Below are positions 18,216 to 27,294 of a stretch of 50,749 nt of DNA, one piece after another (position 1 is the stretch's first letter; the number at the start of each line of letters is the position of its first letter). The notes below the pieces were generated by a model. That model saw only the letters and a program-made list of their open reading frames with translations, had not been told where the DNA came from and made no database searches. Where the stretch lies: NCBI RefSeq assembly GCF_014648315.1, contig NZ_BMQW01000016.1, positions 1 to 50,749 of the forward strand. Reading direction: 5' to 3'. Source of the DNA: Shewanella ulleungensis (GTDB lineage Bacteria > Pseudomonadota > Gammaproteobacteria > Enterobacterales > Shewanellaceae). Both the position numbers and the translations under genes were made by a program.

Positions 18216-19352
18216 TTAGTTTAACGACTCTTGTAATGCGCGCAAGCACAAGGCAACGTTTTCACGGCGAGCACCAAAGCCCATTAAACCAATACGCCAC
18301 GCTTTACCTGCTAATGCACCTAATCCAGCACCAATCTCAAGATTATATTCTTCTAGCAGGTGTTTACGCACTGCAGCATCGTCAACACCTTCAGGAATAT
18401 ACACCGCGTTTAATTGTGGCAATCTTGATGCTTCGTCTACCACAAATTTAAACCCTAGATCGGTTAAACCATCACGTAATAACAGGTGCATTTTACGGTG
18501 TCTTGCCCAGGCATTTTCTAAGCCTTCGTTGGCAAGTAAGCGCAGTGACTCATGCAAAGCATAAAGTGCATTCACTGGTGCTGTATGGTGATAACTGCGT
18601 TTCGCACCGCTATTATTGCCCCAATAACCCATAACGAGTGTTTGATCTAAAAACCAGCTTTGTACCTGTGTAGTTCGTGCTTTAAGTTTAGCAACGGCTT
18701 TAGGTGAAAATGATACAGGTGATAAACCCGGCACACATGACAAGCATTTTTGGCTGCCAGAATAAATGGCATCAATGCCCCATTCATCCACCAGTAATTC
18801 AATACCACCCAAAGAGGTTACCGCATCAACAATGCTAATACAGTCGTGCAGTTGCGCTAACGTGCACAATGTTTTGGCATCAGACAATGCACCAGTTGAA
18901 GTTTCTGCATGAACAAAGGCTAAAAACTTGGCATCTGGATTTGCCACAAGTGCAGCTTCAACTTTGTCAGGGCACACTGGCTCGCCCCATTCATTGTCGA
19001 CGACAACAGCAATACCGCCTACTCGTTCAACATTTTGGCGCATACGTTCGCCAAACACACCATTGCGGCAAACAATGACCTTTTCACCAGGTTCAACCAA
19101 GTTAACAAAGCAGGTTTCCATACCGGCACTACCAGGTGCAGACACCGCTAAGGTCATTTCGTTTTTGGTTTGAAAAGCATACTGAATAAGGCTTTTTAAC
19201 TCATCCATCATGCCGACAAAAAGTGGATCTAAGTGACCAATCGTTGGTCTCGACTGTGCAGCTAGCACTTCAGGATACACATCAGATGGGCCTGGGCCCA
19301 TTAGGGTACGGCGCGGTGGCATAAAGGCTGGAATAGTTGGTACGGGTAACAT
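18216..19352 (-). CDS. Class V PLP aminotransferase (serine/alanine-glyoxylate type)
   Basis: PLP enzyme of the alanine-glyoxylate / serine-glyoxylate / serine-pyruvate aminotransferase family, interconverting small amino acids and 2-oxo acids. It has 378 residues from the ATG at 19352, chosen for AAGGAG 6 nt upstream; the longer frame adds 17 residues without support. Visible: the N-terminal TLMGPGPSDVYPEVL motif, VHAETSTGALSD, the PLP aspartate in IVDAVTSLGG, Schiff-base lysine in SGSQKCLSCVPGL, and GYWGNNSG near the substrate site. It sits downstream of ilvA, separated by about 257 nt with its own strong ribosome site. Exact substrate not determined from sequence. Confidence 0.9.
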   Translation of the reverse strand: MLPVPTIPAFMPPRRTLMGPGPSDVYPEVLAAQSRPTIGHLDPLFVGMMDELKSLIQYAFQTKNEMTLAVSAPGSAGMETCFVNLVEPGEKVIVCRNGVFGERMRQNVERVGGIAVVVDNEWGEPVCPDKVEAALVANPDAKFLAFVHAETSTGALSDAKTLCTLAQLHDCISIVDAVTSLGGIELLVDEWGIDAIYSGSQKCLSCVPGLSPVSFSPKAVAKLKARTTQVQSWFLDQTLVMGYWGNNSGAKRSYHHTAPVNALYALHESLRLLANEGLENAWARHRKMHLLLRDGLTDLGFKFVVDEASRLPQLNAVYIPEGVDDAAVRKHLLEEYNLEIGAGLGALAGKAWRIGLMGFGARRENVALCLRALQESLN

Positions 19353-19524
19353 CAATGTCTCCTTAAAATGAGGTCGTATACGCATGTGTAAAGCTACACG
19401 CATATGGAAAATTTACCCTACATATAAGCAACCCGTCACAGACATGTAATGCATTAATGGCATCACACTTTGGCGGTGTGGGTCATCACCTACGAATATA
19501 TTTTCGTTTTAGGCGCCCTGACAA

Positions 19525-19560
19525 TATCACATTGAGGCTCTAAATCACCTCAATGTGATA
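19525..19560 (-). promoter_or_regulatory. Perfect 13-bp hairpin after ilvA
   Basis: TATCACATTGAGG, 10-nt loop, exact complement. It follows the ilvA stop by about 50 nt on the minus strand. No T-run follows, so it may be a Rho-assisted terminator, a stabilising 3' end or part of the aminotransferase leader. Role unclear. Confidence 0.65.
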
Positions 19561-19609
19561 ATTATTTAGTGTTAAGTAACTGATTAGCGTTATTTAACTG
19601 GTAACACAT

Positions 19610-21175
19610 TTAACTCTTAGCTCTATTTAAGAATAACTGGTAAGCCAGGCTGTGAGTTTCTTCTTGATAGACAAAGTCTAAGTCTGTTAAAAACTGTGCA
19701 AAAGCAGCATCGTCCGTTGCTGGCACTTCAAAACCAGCCAACACACGACCAAATGCTGCGCCATGGTTACGATAATGGAACAAGCTGATGTTCCACTTGC
19801 TTTGTAACGTAGTTAAAAACTTCAATAATGCTCCAGGATGTTCAGGAAACTCAAAACTAAATAAACGTTCTTCTAACGGCTCAAGTGGGTGACCCCCTAC
19901 CATATAGCGAACATGTAATTTAGCCGTTTCATCCTGAGATAAATCTTGTACTTCAAAGCCTTCTGATTCGAGTCTAGCAATAATCTCAGCCAGCTCTGCT
20001 TGGCCATCTGTTAAACGAATACCGGCGAACACCACCGCCATATCGCGACTACTGAATCGGTAGTTAAATTCGGTCATTGGGCGTTTTTCAAGTAGCTCAC
20101 AAAAGCGTAAAAAGCTGCCTGGTTTTTCAGGTACTTTAACCGCTAATACCGCTTCTTTTTGCTCACCAAGCTCACAGCGCTCTGACACATAACGTAAACT
20201 ATGGAAGTTCACATTGGCACCACTTAATATGGCTGCTGCCTTTTTAGGTGCGTCACTACTGTTGCCATGCAAGCTCATATACTTTTTAAGACCTGCAATT
20301 GACAATGCGCCAGCGGGTTCAGCTATCGCACGGGTATCTTCAAAAATATCTTTCACTGCGGCGCAAATTTCATCTGAAGTCACAGTCACTACTTCGTCGA
20401 CATATTCGCGTGCAAGCCTAAAAGGCTCAGTACCAATACGTTTAACTGCTACACCGTCAGCAAATAAACCGACTTGAGCTAAGGTTACAGGCTCATCGGC
20501 TTCTAAGGCGGCTTTTAAGCACGCAGCGTCTTCAGGCTCTACACCAATAATTTTGACCTGTGGCATGACCGCTTTGTAATAGGCAGCAATACCTGCGATT
20601 AAACCGCCGCCACCCACTGGCACAAATACCACTTCAATATCACGTTGTTGTTGCACCATCTCAAGTGCAATAGTGCCTTGACCTGCAATAACCGCTTCGT
20701 CGTCAAACGGCGCGATGTAGACACGCCCTTCGGTTGCCGACAAGTTTTTAGCATAATCATTAGCCTGATCGAATGCCTGGCCGTGTAATACTACATTGCC
20801 GCCCAAACGACGTACGGCATCAATTTTGATGTCTGGTGTGGTACTAGGCATCACAATCACGGCATCAATGCCACGACTGGCCGCCGACATTGCCACACCC
20901 TGAGCATGATTCCCCGCAGAGGCACACACCACACCTTTATCGCATTCTTCCTGCGTGAGTGCCGCGATACGATTGTATGCACCGCGCAGTTTAAATGAAT
21001 GCACAGGCTGCATGTCTTCACGTTTTAAATACACCTGACAACCAAAGCGAGCGGATAACTTATTCATGCTCGACAGCGGCGTCACTTTAGCGACATCGTA
21101 TACAGACGACAGCAAAATTTTCTGTAAATAATAATGCGCTAGATCTAATTGAGTTTGAGACGCCAAAGCCAACAT
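19610..21175 (-). CDS. ilvA: Threonine ammonia-lyase, biosynthetic
   Basis: PLP enzyme turning threonine into 2-oxobutanoate and ammonia, the first step to isoleucine. It has 521 residues from the ATG at 21175, which lies 1 nt after the ilvD stop and has GGAGGGG inside the end of ilvD. A longer frame overlapping ilvD is not needed. PLP lysine is in HSFKLRGAYN, the phosphate loop is VPVGGGGLIAG, and CASAGNHAQG is the substrate loop. Two C-terminal ACT-like regulatory regions follow (about 340-515), with PEKPGSFLRFCE and EFPEHPGALLKFL, typical of the isoleucine-inhibited enzyme. Last gene of the ilv operon. Its reactive enamine product links it to the Rid-family gene at 39.5 kb. Confidence 0.97.
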   Translation of the reverse strand: MLALASQTQLDLAHYYLQKILLSSVYDVAKVTPLSSMNKLSARFGCQVYLKREDMQPVHSFKLRGAYNRIAALTQEECDKGVVCASAGNHAQGVAMSAASRGIDAVIVMPSTTPDIKIDAVRRLGGNVVLHGQAFDQANDYAKNLSATEGRVYIAPFDDEAVIAGQGTIALEMVQQQRDIEVVFVPVGGGGLIAGIAAYYKAVMPQVKIIGVEPEDAACLKAALEADEPVTLAQVGLFADGVAVKRIGTEPFRLAREYVDEVVTVTSDEICAAVKDIFEDTRAIAEPAGALSIAGLKKYMSLHGNSSDAPKKAAAILSGANVNFHSLRYVSERCELGEQKEAVLAVKVPEKPGSFLRFCELLEKRPMTEFNYRFSSRDMAVVFAGIRLTDGQAELAEIIARLESEGFEVQDLSQDETAKLHVRYMVGGHPLEPLEERLFSFEFPEHPGALLKFLTTLQSKWNISLFHYRNHGAAFGRVLAGFEVPATDDAAFAQFLTDLDFVYQEETHSLAYQLFLNRAKS

Positions 21176-21176
21176 A

Positions 21177-23036
21177 TTACCCCTCCAGTTTGGTGCGATC
21201 GCGAACGGCACCTTTATCTGCACTGGTTGCTAATAACGCATAGGCTTTTAGGGCTAATGACACATAACGTTCACGTGATAGTGGCTTCCAACCCAGCGGA
21301 CCTTTTGCATCCATAGCGTGACGACGGCGAGCTAACTCGTCTTCATCGACATTTAATTGAATACTACGCTTAGGAATGTCGATCGCAATTTGATCGCCGT
21401 TTTCAATTAAGGCTATCGTGCCACCGGATGCTGCCTCAGGTGAAACATGGCCAATAGATAAACCTGATGTACCACCAGAGAAACGACCGTCAGTGATCAA
21501 TGCGCATTGAGTGCCTAAACCACGCGATTTAAGGTATGTGGTTGGGTAAAGCATTTCTTGCATGCCTGGGCCGCCTTTAGGGCCTTCATAGCGAATAACA
21601 ACTACGTCACCAGCGACCACTTCACCACCTAAAATACCCGCAACGGCATCATCTTGACTTTCATACACTCGGGCGCTGCCCACAAAAACTAGATTAGACT
21701 CATCAACACCTGCCGTTTTCACGATACAGCCGTCAACAGCAACGTTACCAGACAATACTGCTAAGCCGCCTTCTTGACTAAAGGCAAACTCACGCGAGCG
21801 AATACAACCATTTTCACGATCGTCATCTACGCTGTCCCAACGACAATCTTGGCTAAAGGCTTTTTGGGTAGGAATGCCGGCAGGGCCAGCGCTAAAGAAA
21901 CGGAGAACCTTAGGATCGTTCGTTTGTTTAATATCGTACTTAGCTAACACTGATGTTAAATCGCCGCCATTGTCTGCTGCAACATGAGGTACGTCGTTAT
22001 GGATTAACCCCGCACGATCTAACTCACCTAATATACCCATTACGCCACCAGCACGGTGAACATCTTCCATATGGTATTTAGGTGTAGATGGCGCAACCTT
22101 ACATAAATGAGGCACTAAGCGCGATATGCGATCAATATCTGCCATCGTAAAGTCAATTTCCGCCTCTTGCGCTGCTGCCAGTAAATGCAACACAGTATTA
22201 GACGACCCACCCATGGCAACATCTAATACCATTGCGTTTTCAAATGATTTAAATGAAGCAATATTTCGTGGCAGTGCTGTTTCATCGTCGTGCTTGTAAT
22301 AACGTTCTGCTAGCTTCATGACTCGACGGCCAGCCTCTAAAAACAGTTCACGGCGATCCGCATGTGTAGCCAGCATTGAACCGTTACCCGGTAATGACAA
22401 TCCCAACGCTTCAGTTAAACAGTTCATCGAGTTAGCGGTAAACATGCCAGAGCACGAACCACAAGTAGGACAGGCGCTACGTTCAATTTGCTTACTGTCT
22501 TCATCGCTGACATTGGTGTCAGCACCGGCTACCATAGCATCGACTAAATCAAGCTTAATGATTTGATTCGACAACTTGGTTTTGCCCGCCTCCATTGGTC
22601 CACCTGATACAAATACCACCGGAATATTTAATCGAAGCGCCGCCATTAACATGCCAGGGGTGATTTTGTCGCAGTTTGAAATACACACTAACGCATCGGC
22701 ACAATGCGCATTCACCATATACTCAACGCTGTCGGCAATAAGCTCACGTGATGGCAAACTATAAAGCATACCGCCGTGTCCCATAGCAATACCATCATCA
22801 ACGGCGATAGTATTAAATTCTTTAGCAATACCGCCGACTTCTTCAATCGCGCTGGCAACGAGTGCCCCCATGTCTTTTAAATGCACATGTCCTGGTACAA
22901 ATTGGGTAAATGAGTTGGCAATCGCAATAATTGGCTTACCAAAATCGGTTTCTTTTACGCCAGTGGCACGCCATAGTGCGCGGGCGCCTGCCATGTTGCG
23001 GCCTTCGGTGCTGGTTGCTGAACGTAATTTTGGCAT
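21177..23036 (-). CDS. ilvD: Dihydroxy-acid dehydratase
   Basis: Iron-sulfur dehydratase forming 2-oxoisovalerate and 2-oxo-3-methylvalerate, the penultimate step of valine and isoleucine synthesis. It has 619 residues, the usual bacterial length. Cluster cysteines are visible in CDKITPG and CPTCGSCSGMFTANSM; substrate and Mg sites include DGRFSGGTSGLSIGHVSPEA. ATG with AAGGAT upstream. It lies 80 nt after ilvM, exactly where enterobacteria have ilvE, which is absent here. Confidence 0.98.
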   Translation of the reverse strand: MPKLRSATSTEGRNMAGARALWRATGVKETDFGKPIIAIANSFTQFVPGHVHLKDMGALVASAIEEVGGIAKEFNTIAVDDGIAMGHGGMLYSLPSRELIADSVEYMVNAHCADALVCISNCDKITPGMLMAALRLNIPVVFVSGGPMEAGKTKLSNQIIKLDLVDAMVAGADTNVSDEDSKQIERSACPTCGSCSGMFTANSMNCLTEALGLSLPGNGSMLATHADRRELFLEAGRRVMKLAERYYKHDDETALPRNIASFKSFENAMVLDVAMGGSSNTVLHLLAAAQEAEIDFTMADIDRISRLVPHLCKVAPSTPKYHMEDVHRAGGVMGILGELDRAGLIHNDVPHVAADNGGDLTSVLAKYDIKQTNDPKVLRFFSAGPAGIPTQKAFSQDCRWDSVDDDRENGCIRSREFAFSQEGGLAVLSGNVAVDGCIVKTAGVDESNLVFVGSARVYESQDDAVAGILGGEVVAGDVVVIRYEGPKGGPGMQEMLYPTTYLKSRGLGTQCALITDGRFSGGTSGLSIGHVSPEAASGGTIALIENGDQIAIDIPKRSIQLNVDEDELARRRHAMDAKGPLGWKPLSRERYVSLALKAYALLATSADKGAVRDRTKLEG

Positions 23037-23116
23037 TGCAAATATCCTTGTGTAATGTGGTGCGCGTTACCTATGAAATCACAAATAACGCTCTAAAAAT
23101 AATGTATAACGAAAGC

Positions 23117-23374
23117 TTAACTGTTAGCCGCTTGTCCAAGAGACACTGCAGGCATCACCTTGCAATGTGTTACATCAATTAGCTTATCAAGTTGAGTGCT
23201 AAGTAGTTCAATGGCACGTTCTGCTTCAACCCATAAATCAACGGCCATACTCGCATCTTCATTGATGTAGACATTCATTTTGGTTACTTTAAATCCACGA
23301 TGACGAGTGACACGCAACACACGCTCTAGCACTTCTGGACGTTGTTGAACGGTTATTTCAAGATTATGCATCAT
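23117..23374 (-). CDS. ilvM: Acetolactate synthase II small subunit
   Basis: Regulatory ACT-domain subunit of acetohydroxyacid synthase II. It has 85 residues, beginning MMHNLEITVQQRPEVLERVL, with the family motif RHRGFKVTKMNV. Its start overlaps the ilvG stop in an ATGA, consistent with stoichiometric coupled translation. Size and position match E. coli ilvM. Confidence 0.94.
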   Translation of the reverse strand: MMHNLEITVQQRPEVLERVLRVTRHRGFKVTKMNVYINEDASMAVDLWVEAERAIELLSTQLDKLIDVTHCKVMPAVSLGQAANS

Positions 23375-25056
23375 GTTTGCTTCTCCATTTGATCCATCAT
23401 GTCACTGTTACTGGCTCCGGGTGGAACTAATGGCCAAACGTTAAAGGCATCATCAATCGAGACGTGCAGCATGTAAGGTCCACTACTATTGAGCATTTCG
23501 TCTAACGCTTGCTCTACTTGGTCAGCGTGATTAATCGTGCGGCCAGGAATATCAAAAGCCGACGCCATTAACACAAAGTTTGGGTTATCAGATAAATCAG
23601 TCTCGCTGTAGCGTTCTTCAAAAAATAACTGTTGCCATTGCTTCACCATGCCAAGTTTTTGATTGTCTATCAGTAAGATTTTTACCGGAAGCTTACGACG
23701 CTTGATGGTAGTCAATTCTTGGACATTCATCATAAACGAGCCATCGCCTGATACTGTGACTACAGTGGCATCTGGGCGAGCCACTTGAGCACCAATGGCC
23801 GCGGGCAAACCAAATCCCATAGTGCCAAGGCCAGCACTAGACAAATGATCTTCAGGGCGACGAAACCACATATGCTGAGCAACCCACATTTGATGCTGAC
23901 CCACATCGCATGCAACAACACTGTCTTCCGGTAGCTTATTAGCTAAGCGGCGCAACATAGCTGGTGCGTAAATTAAATCGCCAGGATGTTGATAATTCCA
24001 TTGATGCTTACGCGACAGCTCTTCAACCTCTACTTGCCACTGACTAATGACCATTTTGCCTTTTACTGCAGCGGTTAACGCGGGTAGTACGTGACGAAGC
24101 TCTGCTGCAATAGCCACATCTGGCTGGCGTAATTTACCTATTTCAGCAGCATCGATATCTAGATGCAATACCTTGGCGTTACTTGCAAAGCTGGCTAAAC
24201 GTCCGGTGACACGGTCATCAAAACGCGCGCCAACTACAATTAATAAATCACACTCTTGTACTGCTAAATTAGCGCCTTTTCCCCCATGCATACCCAGCAT
24301 GCCTAAATAACCTTTGGTTCCATGGGCAACACTGCCTAATCCTTTTAAAGTCGCAACAGAAGGAATACCACTCACATCGATAAACTCACGTAAATGAGCA
24401 ACCGCGCCAGCCATACCAACACCGCCGCCCACGTACAAGATTGGTTTACTGGCTTGGGTCAGTAATGCTGCTGCAGCGTCTAGAGCAGTTAATGTTGGAG
24501 TCAGTTCATCGGCAACACTTTGCAGCGGGGTTTTATATTCAAGCTCAGCAATTTGGATATCTTTAGGGATATCAACTAAAACAGGACCAGGTCGGCCTTC
24601 TGCGGCAATTTCAAAAGCACGATATAACGTCGGAATTAAATCATTGATATCGGTGACCATAAAGCTGTGCTTGGTGCACGATAAAGACATACCGAGAACA
24701 TCGATTTCTTGAAAAGCATCGGTGCCAATTACGCTGGTCGATACTTGGCCCGTAATAGCAACCAGTGGAACAGAATCAAGCAGGGCGTCAGCTAACGAAG
24801 TGATTAAGTTTGTGGCACCTGGACCTGAGGTGGCAAAACACACCCCGGTTTTGCCACTTGCTCTGGCATAACCTACAGCGGCAAAAGCAGCACCTTGTTC
24901 ATGACGGCTAAGCAAGTGCTCTACAGGGCTACCGTAGAGGGCATCATAAATGGGCATAATGGCCCCACCAGGATAACCAAACACTGTGGTAACACCATGT
25001 GCTGCTATTACTTTGATAACCGCATCCGCGCCGCGCATTTTCTGTCCTGCTTCCAT
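23371..25056 (-). CDS. ilvG: Acetolactate synthase II large subunit
   Basis: ThDP-dependent catalytic subunit joining pyruvate with pyruvate or 2-oxobutanoate. It has 561 residues. The N-terminal ThDP glutamate is in HEQGAAFAAVGYARASG, GPGATNLIT is present, and the cofactor motif is GDGSFMMNVQELTTIKRRKLPVKILLIDN. The C-terminus ends in WPLVPPGASNSDMMDQ as in E. coli IlvG. ATG at 25056 with GAGATGA upstream; an ATG six codons in is also possible and would match the E. coli start. The frame is intact, unlike the famous frameshifted E. coli K-12 gene. First enzyme gene after the leader and attenuator. Confidence 0.97.
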   Translation of the reverse strand: MEAGQKMRGADAVIKVIAAHGVTTVFGYPGGAIMPIYDALYGSPVEHLLSRHEQGAAFAAVGYARASGKTGVCFATSGPGATNLITSLADALLDSVPLVAITGQVSTSVIGTDAFQEIDVLGMSLSCTKHSFMVTDINDLIPTLYRAFEIAAEGRPGPVLVDIPKDIQIAELEYKTPLQSVADELTPTLTALDAAAALLTQASKPILYVGGGVGMAGAVAHLREFIDVSGIPSVATLKGLGSVAHGTKGYLGMLGMHGGKGANLAVQECDLLIVVGARFDDRVTGRLASFASNAKVLHLDIDAAEIGKLRQPDVAIAAELRHVLPALTAAVKGKMVISQWQVEVEELSRKHQWNYQHPGDLIYAPAMLRRLANKLPEDSVVACDVGQHQMWVAQHMWFRRPEDHLSSAGLGTMGFGLPAAIGAQVARPDATVVTVSGDGSFMMNVQELTTIKRRKLPVKILLIDNQKLGMVKQWQQLFFEERYSETDLSDNPNFVLMASAFDIPGRTINHADQVEQALDEMLNSSGPYMLHVSIDDAFNVWPLVPPGASNSDMMDQMEKQT

Positions 25057-25133
25057 ATTTTCATCTCTACTTCGTCAATGATTCTGCTTGCTCTACTGTG
25101 TAATATTTGGATATTTTTACTTAGCTTAAAAGT

Positions 25134-25167
25134 AAAAAACCCCCGGTCCTTTCGGAGCGGGGGTTTT
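25134..25167 (-). terminator. ilv operon attenuator
   Basis: On the minus strand CCCCCGCTCC, loop GAAA, GGACCGGGGG then TTTTTT: a GC-rich hairpin plus T-run placed 18 nt after the leader-peptide stop and about 80 nt before ilvG. This is the standard position of the transcription attenuator; ribosome stalling at Ile/Leu/Val codons should favour an antiterminator. Confidence 0.93.
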
Positions 25168-25184
25168 TGCAATCTTTGTGACTC

Positions 25185-25280
25185 TTAGGTCAGTCTAGTT
25201 GCCAAACGCCACCCCCGCTGTGACTTAATAATCACTACGGTAATAATCGCGAGAATGAGAATGGCTGCATGATTTAGCAT
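25185..25280 (-). CDS. ilvL: ilv operon leader peptide IlvL
   Basis: A 31-residue reading frame starting ATG CTA AAT and ending CTG ACC TAA. Between residues 7 and 18 it is almost entirely branched-chain: ILILAIITVVII, so 10 of 12 codons are Ile, Leu or Val. It lies between the predicted promoter and the attenuator hairpin. It differs in sequence from E. coli IlvL but has the same length class and logic. It senses supply of charged Ile, Leu and Val tRNAs rather than having a protein function. Confidence 0.94.
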   Translation of the reverse strand: MLNHAAILILAIITVVIIKSQRGWRLATRLT

Positions 25281-25303
25281 GTTTTTGACTGTATCCTAAG
25301 TTT

Positions 25304-25332
25304 CTAATATTTTTTCGTTCGGTTATGTTCAA
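25304..25332 (-). promoter_or_regulatory. Predicted sigma70 promoter of ilvLGMDA
   Basis: Minus strand: -35 TTGAAC, 17-nt spacer, -10 TATTAG; the leader ATG is about 24 nt downstream of the -10. Between this and the ilvC stop (25333-25623) no gene is seen; there is a 12-bp palindrome AACTCATGAGTT near 25454 and a CGACCCA/TGGGTCG hairpin near 25512-25537 after ilvC. Confidence 0.65.
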
Positions 25333-25623
25333 TAAACGTTACGGTATAACTAACAAGTACCATAAAAGATTTACCAAGCACAACTAAAAGATCGTCTATG
25401 TAAAAAAAAATCAGCTTCCCTGCCGAGACAATGCAAACAACAACAAAAACTTAACTCATGAGTTCGATAAAAAATAATTCTAGAACCCAATCTAACAATT
25501 TGTTTTTTCAGCGACCCATTTAAAAAATATTGGGTCGTTTCGATTGATGCCTGTCCGACAACTAAGCTATGTTTTTAGCCAAAAACACTGAACAGGTACA
25601 ACATCAATTAAGTACGTAAGTAC

Positions 25624-27105
25624 TTAGCCCGCTTCAACAATACGTTTCATATCTGTCATGTAACCGCGCAATTCTGCACCGATAAACTCAACGTCTGTAT
25701 GACGAATTTGCTCATTTACTTCAATTAAGCGTTGGTTATCAACACCGTTTGAAGTTTCAGCAAGTCCTGCACCTAAATACTCAGAAGACATCGATTTAAC
25801 GTAATCACGTAACATTGGTACCGCTGCATGGTTAAACAGGTAACAACCATATTCCGCTGTATCAGAAATAACTACGTTCATTTCGTATAAACGCTTACGA
25901 GCAATCGTGTTAGCAATCAATGGCGTTTCATGAAGTGACTCGTAATAAGCCGACTCTTCAACAATACCTGCTGCAACCATGGTATCGAATGCTAATTCAA
26001 CACCGGCTTTGATCATCGCCACTAAGAAAATACCTTTATCGAAATACGTTTGCTCATCGATGTGCTCAGACGTTGTAGGTGCATTTTCGAATGCGGTTTC
26101 GTTGGTTTCAGCTCTCCAACGTAACAAGTTAGCATCATCATTAGCCCAGTCTTCCATCATAGTGCGAGAAAACTCACCGCTGATGATGTCGTCCATGTGC
26201 TTTTCAAATAGTGGCTTAAGGATCTCTTTTAACTCTTCAGCCATATCAAATGCTTTGATTTTAGCTGGGTTAGATAAACGATCCATCATGTTGGTAATAC
26301 CACCGTGCTTCAGAGCTTCGGTAACCGTTTCCCAACCTTGTTGAATAAGTTTGCCTGCATAAGCTGGCTCAACGCCATCAGCAACCATTTTCTCATAACC
26401 TAAAATAGCACCGGTTTGTAACATGCCACATAAAATGGTTTGCTCACCCATTAAATCTGACTTAACTTCAGCAACAAACGATGACATTAATACGCCAGCA
26501 CGGTCGCCGCCAGTCGCACTTGCATACGCTTTAGCAATTGCTAAACCATCACCTTTTGGATCGTTTTCTGGATGTACCGCAATTAATGTTGGTACGCCAA
26601 AACCACGTTTGTATTCTTCACGAACTTCTGTGGCTGGGCACTTTGGTGCAACCATAATCACAGTAATGTCTGAACGAACTTGCATACCTTCTTCAACAAT
26701 GTTGAAACCATGCGAATATGCTAGTGTAGAACCTTGCTTCATTAACGGCATAACCGCATTAACAACGTTGGTGTGTTGCTTATCTGGCGTTAAGTTAAGT
26801 ACTAAGTCTGCTGCAGGAACAAGCTCTTCAAATGTACCAACTTTAAAACCGTTATCGGTCGCTTTTTGCCAAGAGGCACGCTTTTCAGTAATGGCTTCAG
26901 GGCGAAGGGCAAAAGAAATGTTTAGACCCGAATCACGCATGTTCAAGCCTTGGTTAAGACCTTGTGCGCCACAACCTAAAATAACAATGTTCCAATCTTT
27001 GATGTATTGGCAACCGTCACTGAATTCAGTACGGTCCATAAAGCGGCATTGTGCTAATTGAGCTAGTTGTTGACGTAAATTCAGAGAGTTAAAATAGTTA
27101 GCCAT
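25624..27105 (-). CDS. ilvC: Ketol-acid reductoisomerase, class II (NADP+)
   Basis: Converts acetolactate or acetohydroxybutyrate to the dihydroxy acids in valine and isoleucine synthesis. It has 493 residues, the long class II form typical of enteric-type gammaproteobacteria. The Rossmann loop GCGAQGLNQGLNMRDSGLNISFALR carries the NADPH-binding Arg; AYSHGFNIVEEG and the Mg/substrate acid motifs DLMGEQTILCGMLQ are present. ATG preceded by AAAGGTGG. Transcribed away from ilvY across a shared control region. Confidence 0.98.
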   Translation of the reverse strand: MANYFNSLNLRQQLAQLAQCRFMDRTEFSDGCQYIKDWNIVILGCGAQGLNQGLNMRDSGLNISFALRPEAITEKRASWQKATDNGFKVGTFEELVPAADLVLNLTPDKQHTNVVNAVMPLMKQGSTLAYSHGFNIVEEGMQVRSDITVIMVAPKCPATEVREEYKRGFGVPTLIAVHPENDPKGDGLAIAKAYASATGGDRAGVLMSSFVAEVKSDLMGEQTILCGMLQTGAILGYEKMVADGVEPAYAGKLIQQGWETVTEALKHGGITNMMDRLSNPAKIKAFDMAEELKEILKPLFEKHMDDIISGEFSRTMMEDWANDDANLLRWRAETNETAFENAPTTSEHIDEQTYFDKGIFLVAMIKAGVELAFDTMVAAGIVEESAYYESLHETPLIANTIARKRLYEMNVVISDTAEYGCYLFNHAAVPMLRDYVKSMSSEYLGAGLAETSNGVDNQRLIEVNEQIRHTDVEFIGAELRGYMTDMKRIVEAG

Positions 27106-27137
27106 CTGATACCACCTTTAAAATATAGATATTTGGG

Positions 27138-27150
27138 ACGCAAACTGCGT
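27138..27150. promoter_or_regulatory. Inverted repeat in the ilvC 5' untranslated region
   Basis: ACGCA-AAC-TGCGT, a perfect 5-bp-arm dyad between the predicted ilvC promoter and its start. Could be a protein site or a weak RNA hairpin; not assigned. Confidence 0.35.
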
Positions 27151-27182
27151 TTGATACATACTCAAACTTTGCGATTGAATTG

Positions 27183-27212
27183 ACTATAGCCTATCCATCT
27201 CATTGCTGAAAA
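27183..27212 (-). promoter_or_regulatory. Predicted ilvC promoter
   Basis: Minus strand: -35 TTTTCA, 18-nt spacer, -10 TATAGT. The weak -35 and its position about 20 nt downstream of the IlvY-type site fit an activator-dependent promoter. Confidence 0.6.
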
Positions 27213-27232
27213 TGATATATTCGGCATATGAT

Positions 27233-27249
27233 GTTGCATAAATCGCAAC
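27233..27249. promoter_or_regulatory. Candidate IlvY operator in the ilvY-ilvC intergenic region
   Basis: GTTGC-N7-GCAAC dyad containing a T-N11-A LysR box, placed between the divergent promoters. In E. coli, IlvY with inducer acetolactate or acetohydroxybutyrate activates ilvC from such sites. Assignment is by position and motif. Confidence 0.7.
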
Positions 27250-27294
27250 GTCGTTATTTGGGTTAAATAATCTCTGTTTACGGAAGCTCTATTT

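Noticed and set aside
19353..19524. Glycine-type riboswitch upstream of the aminotransferase
   Set aside because: Several short hairpins exist, but none of the conserved riboswitch core motifs is visible.
25500..25545. Intrinsic terminator after ilvC
   Set aside because: CGACCCA/TGGGTCG stem has a long A/T loop and no T-run on the minus strand, so it was mentioned only in the region note.
26423..27061. 212-codon plus-strand frame opposite ilvC
   Set aside because: Long only because of the codon pattern of ilvC on the other strand; no support.
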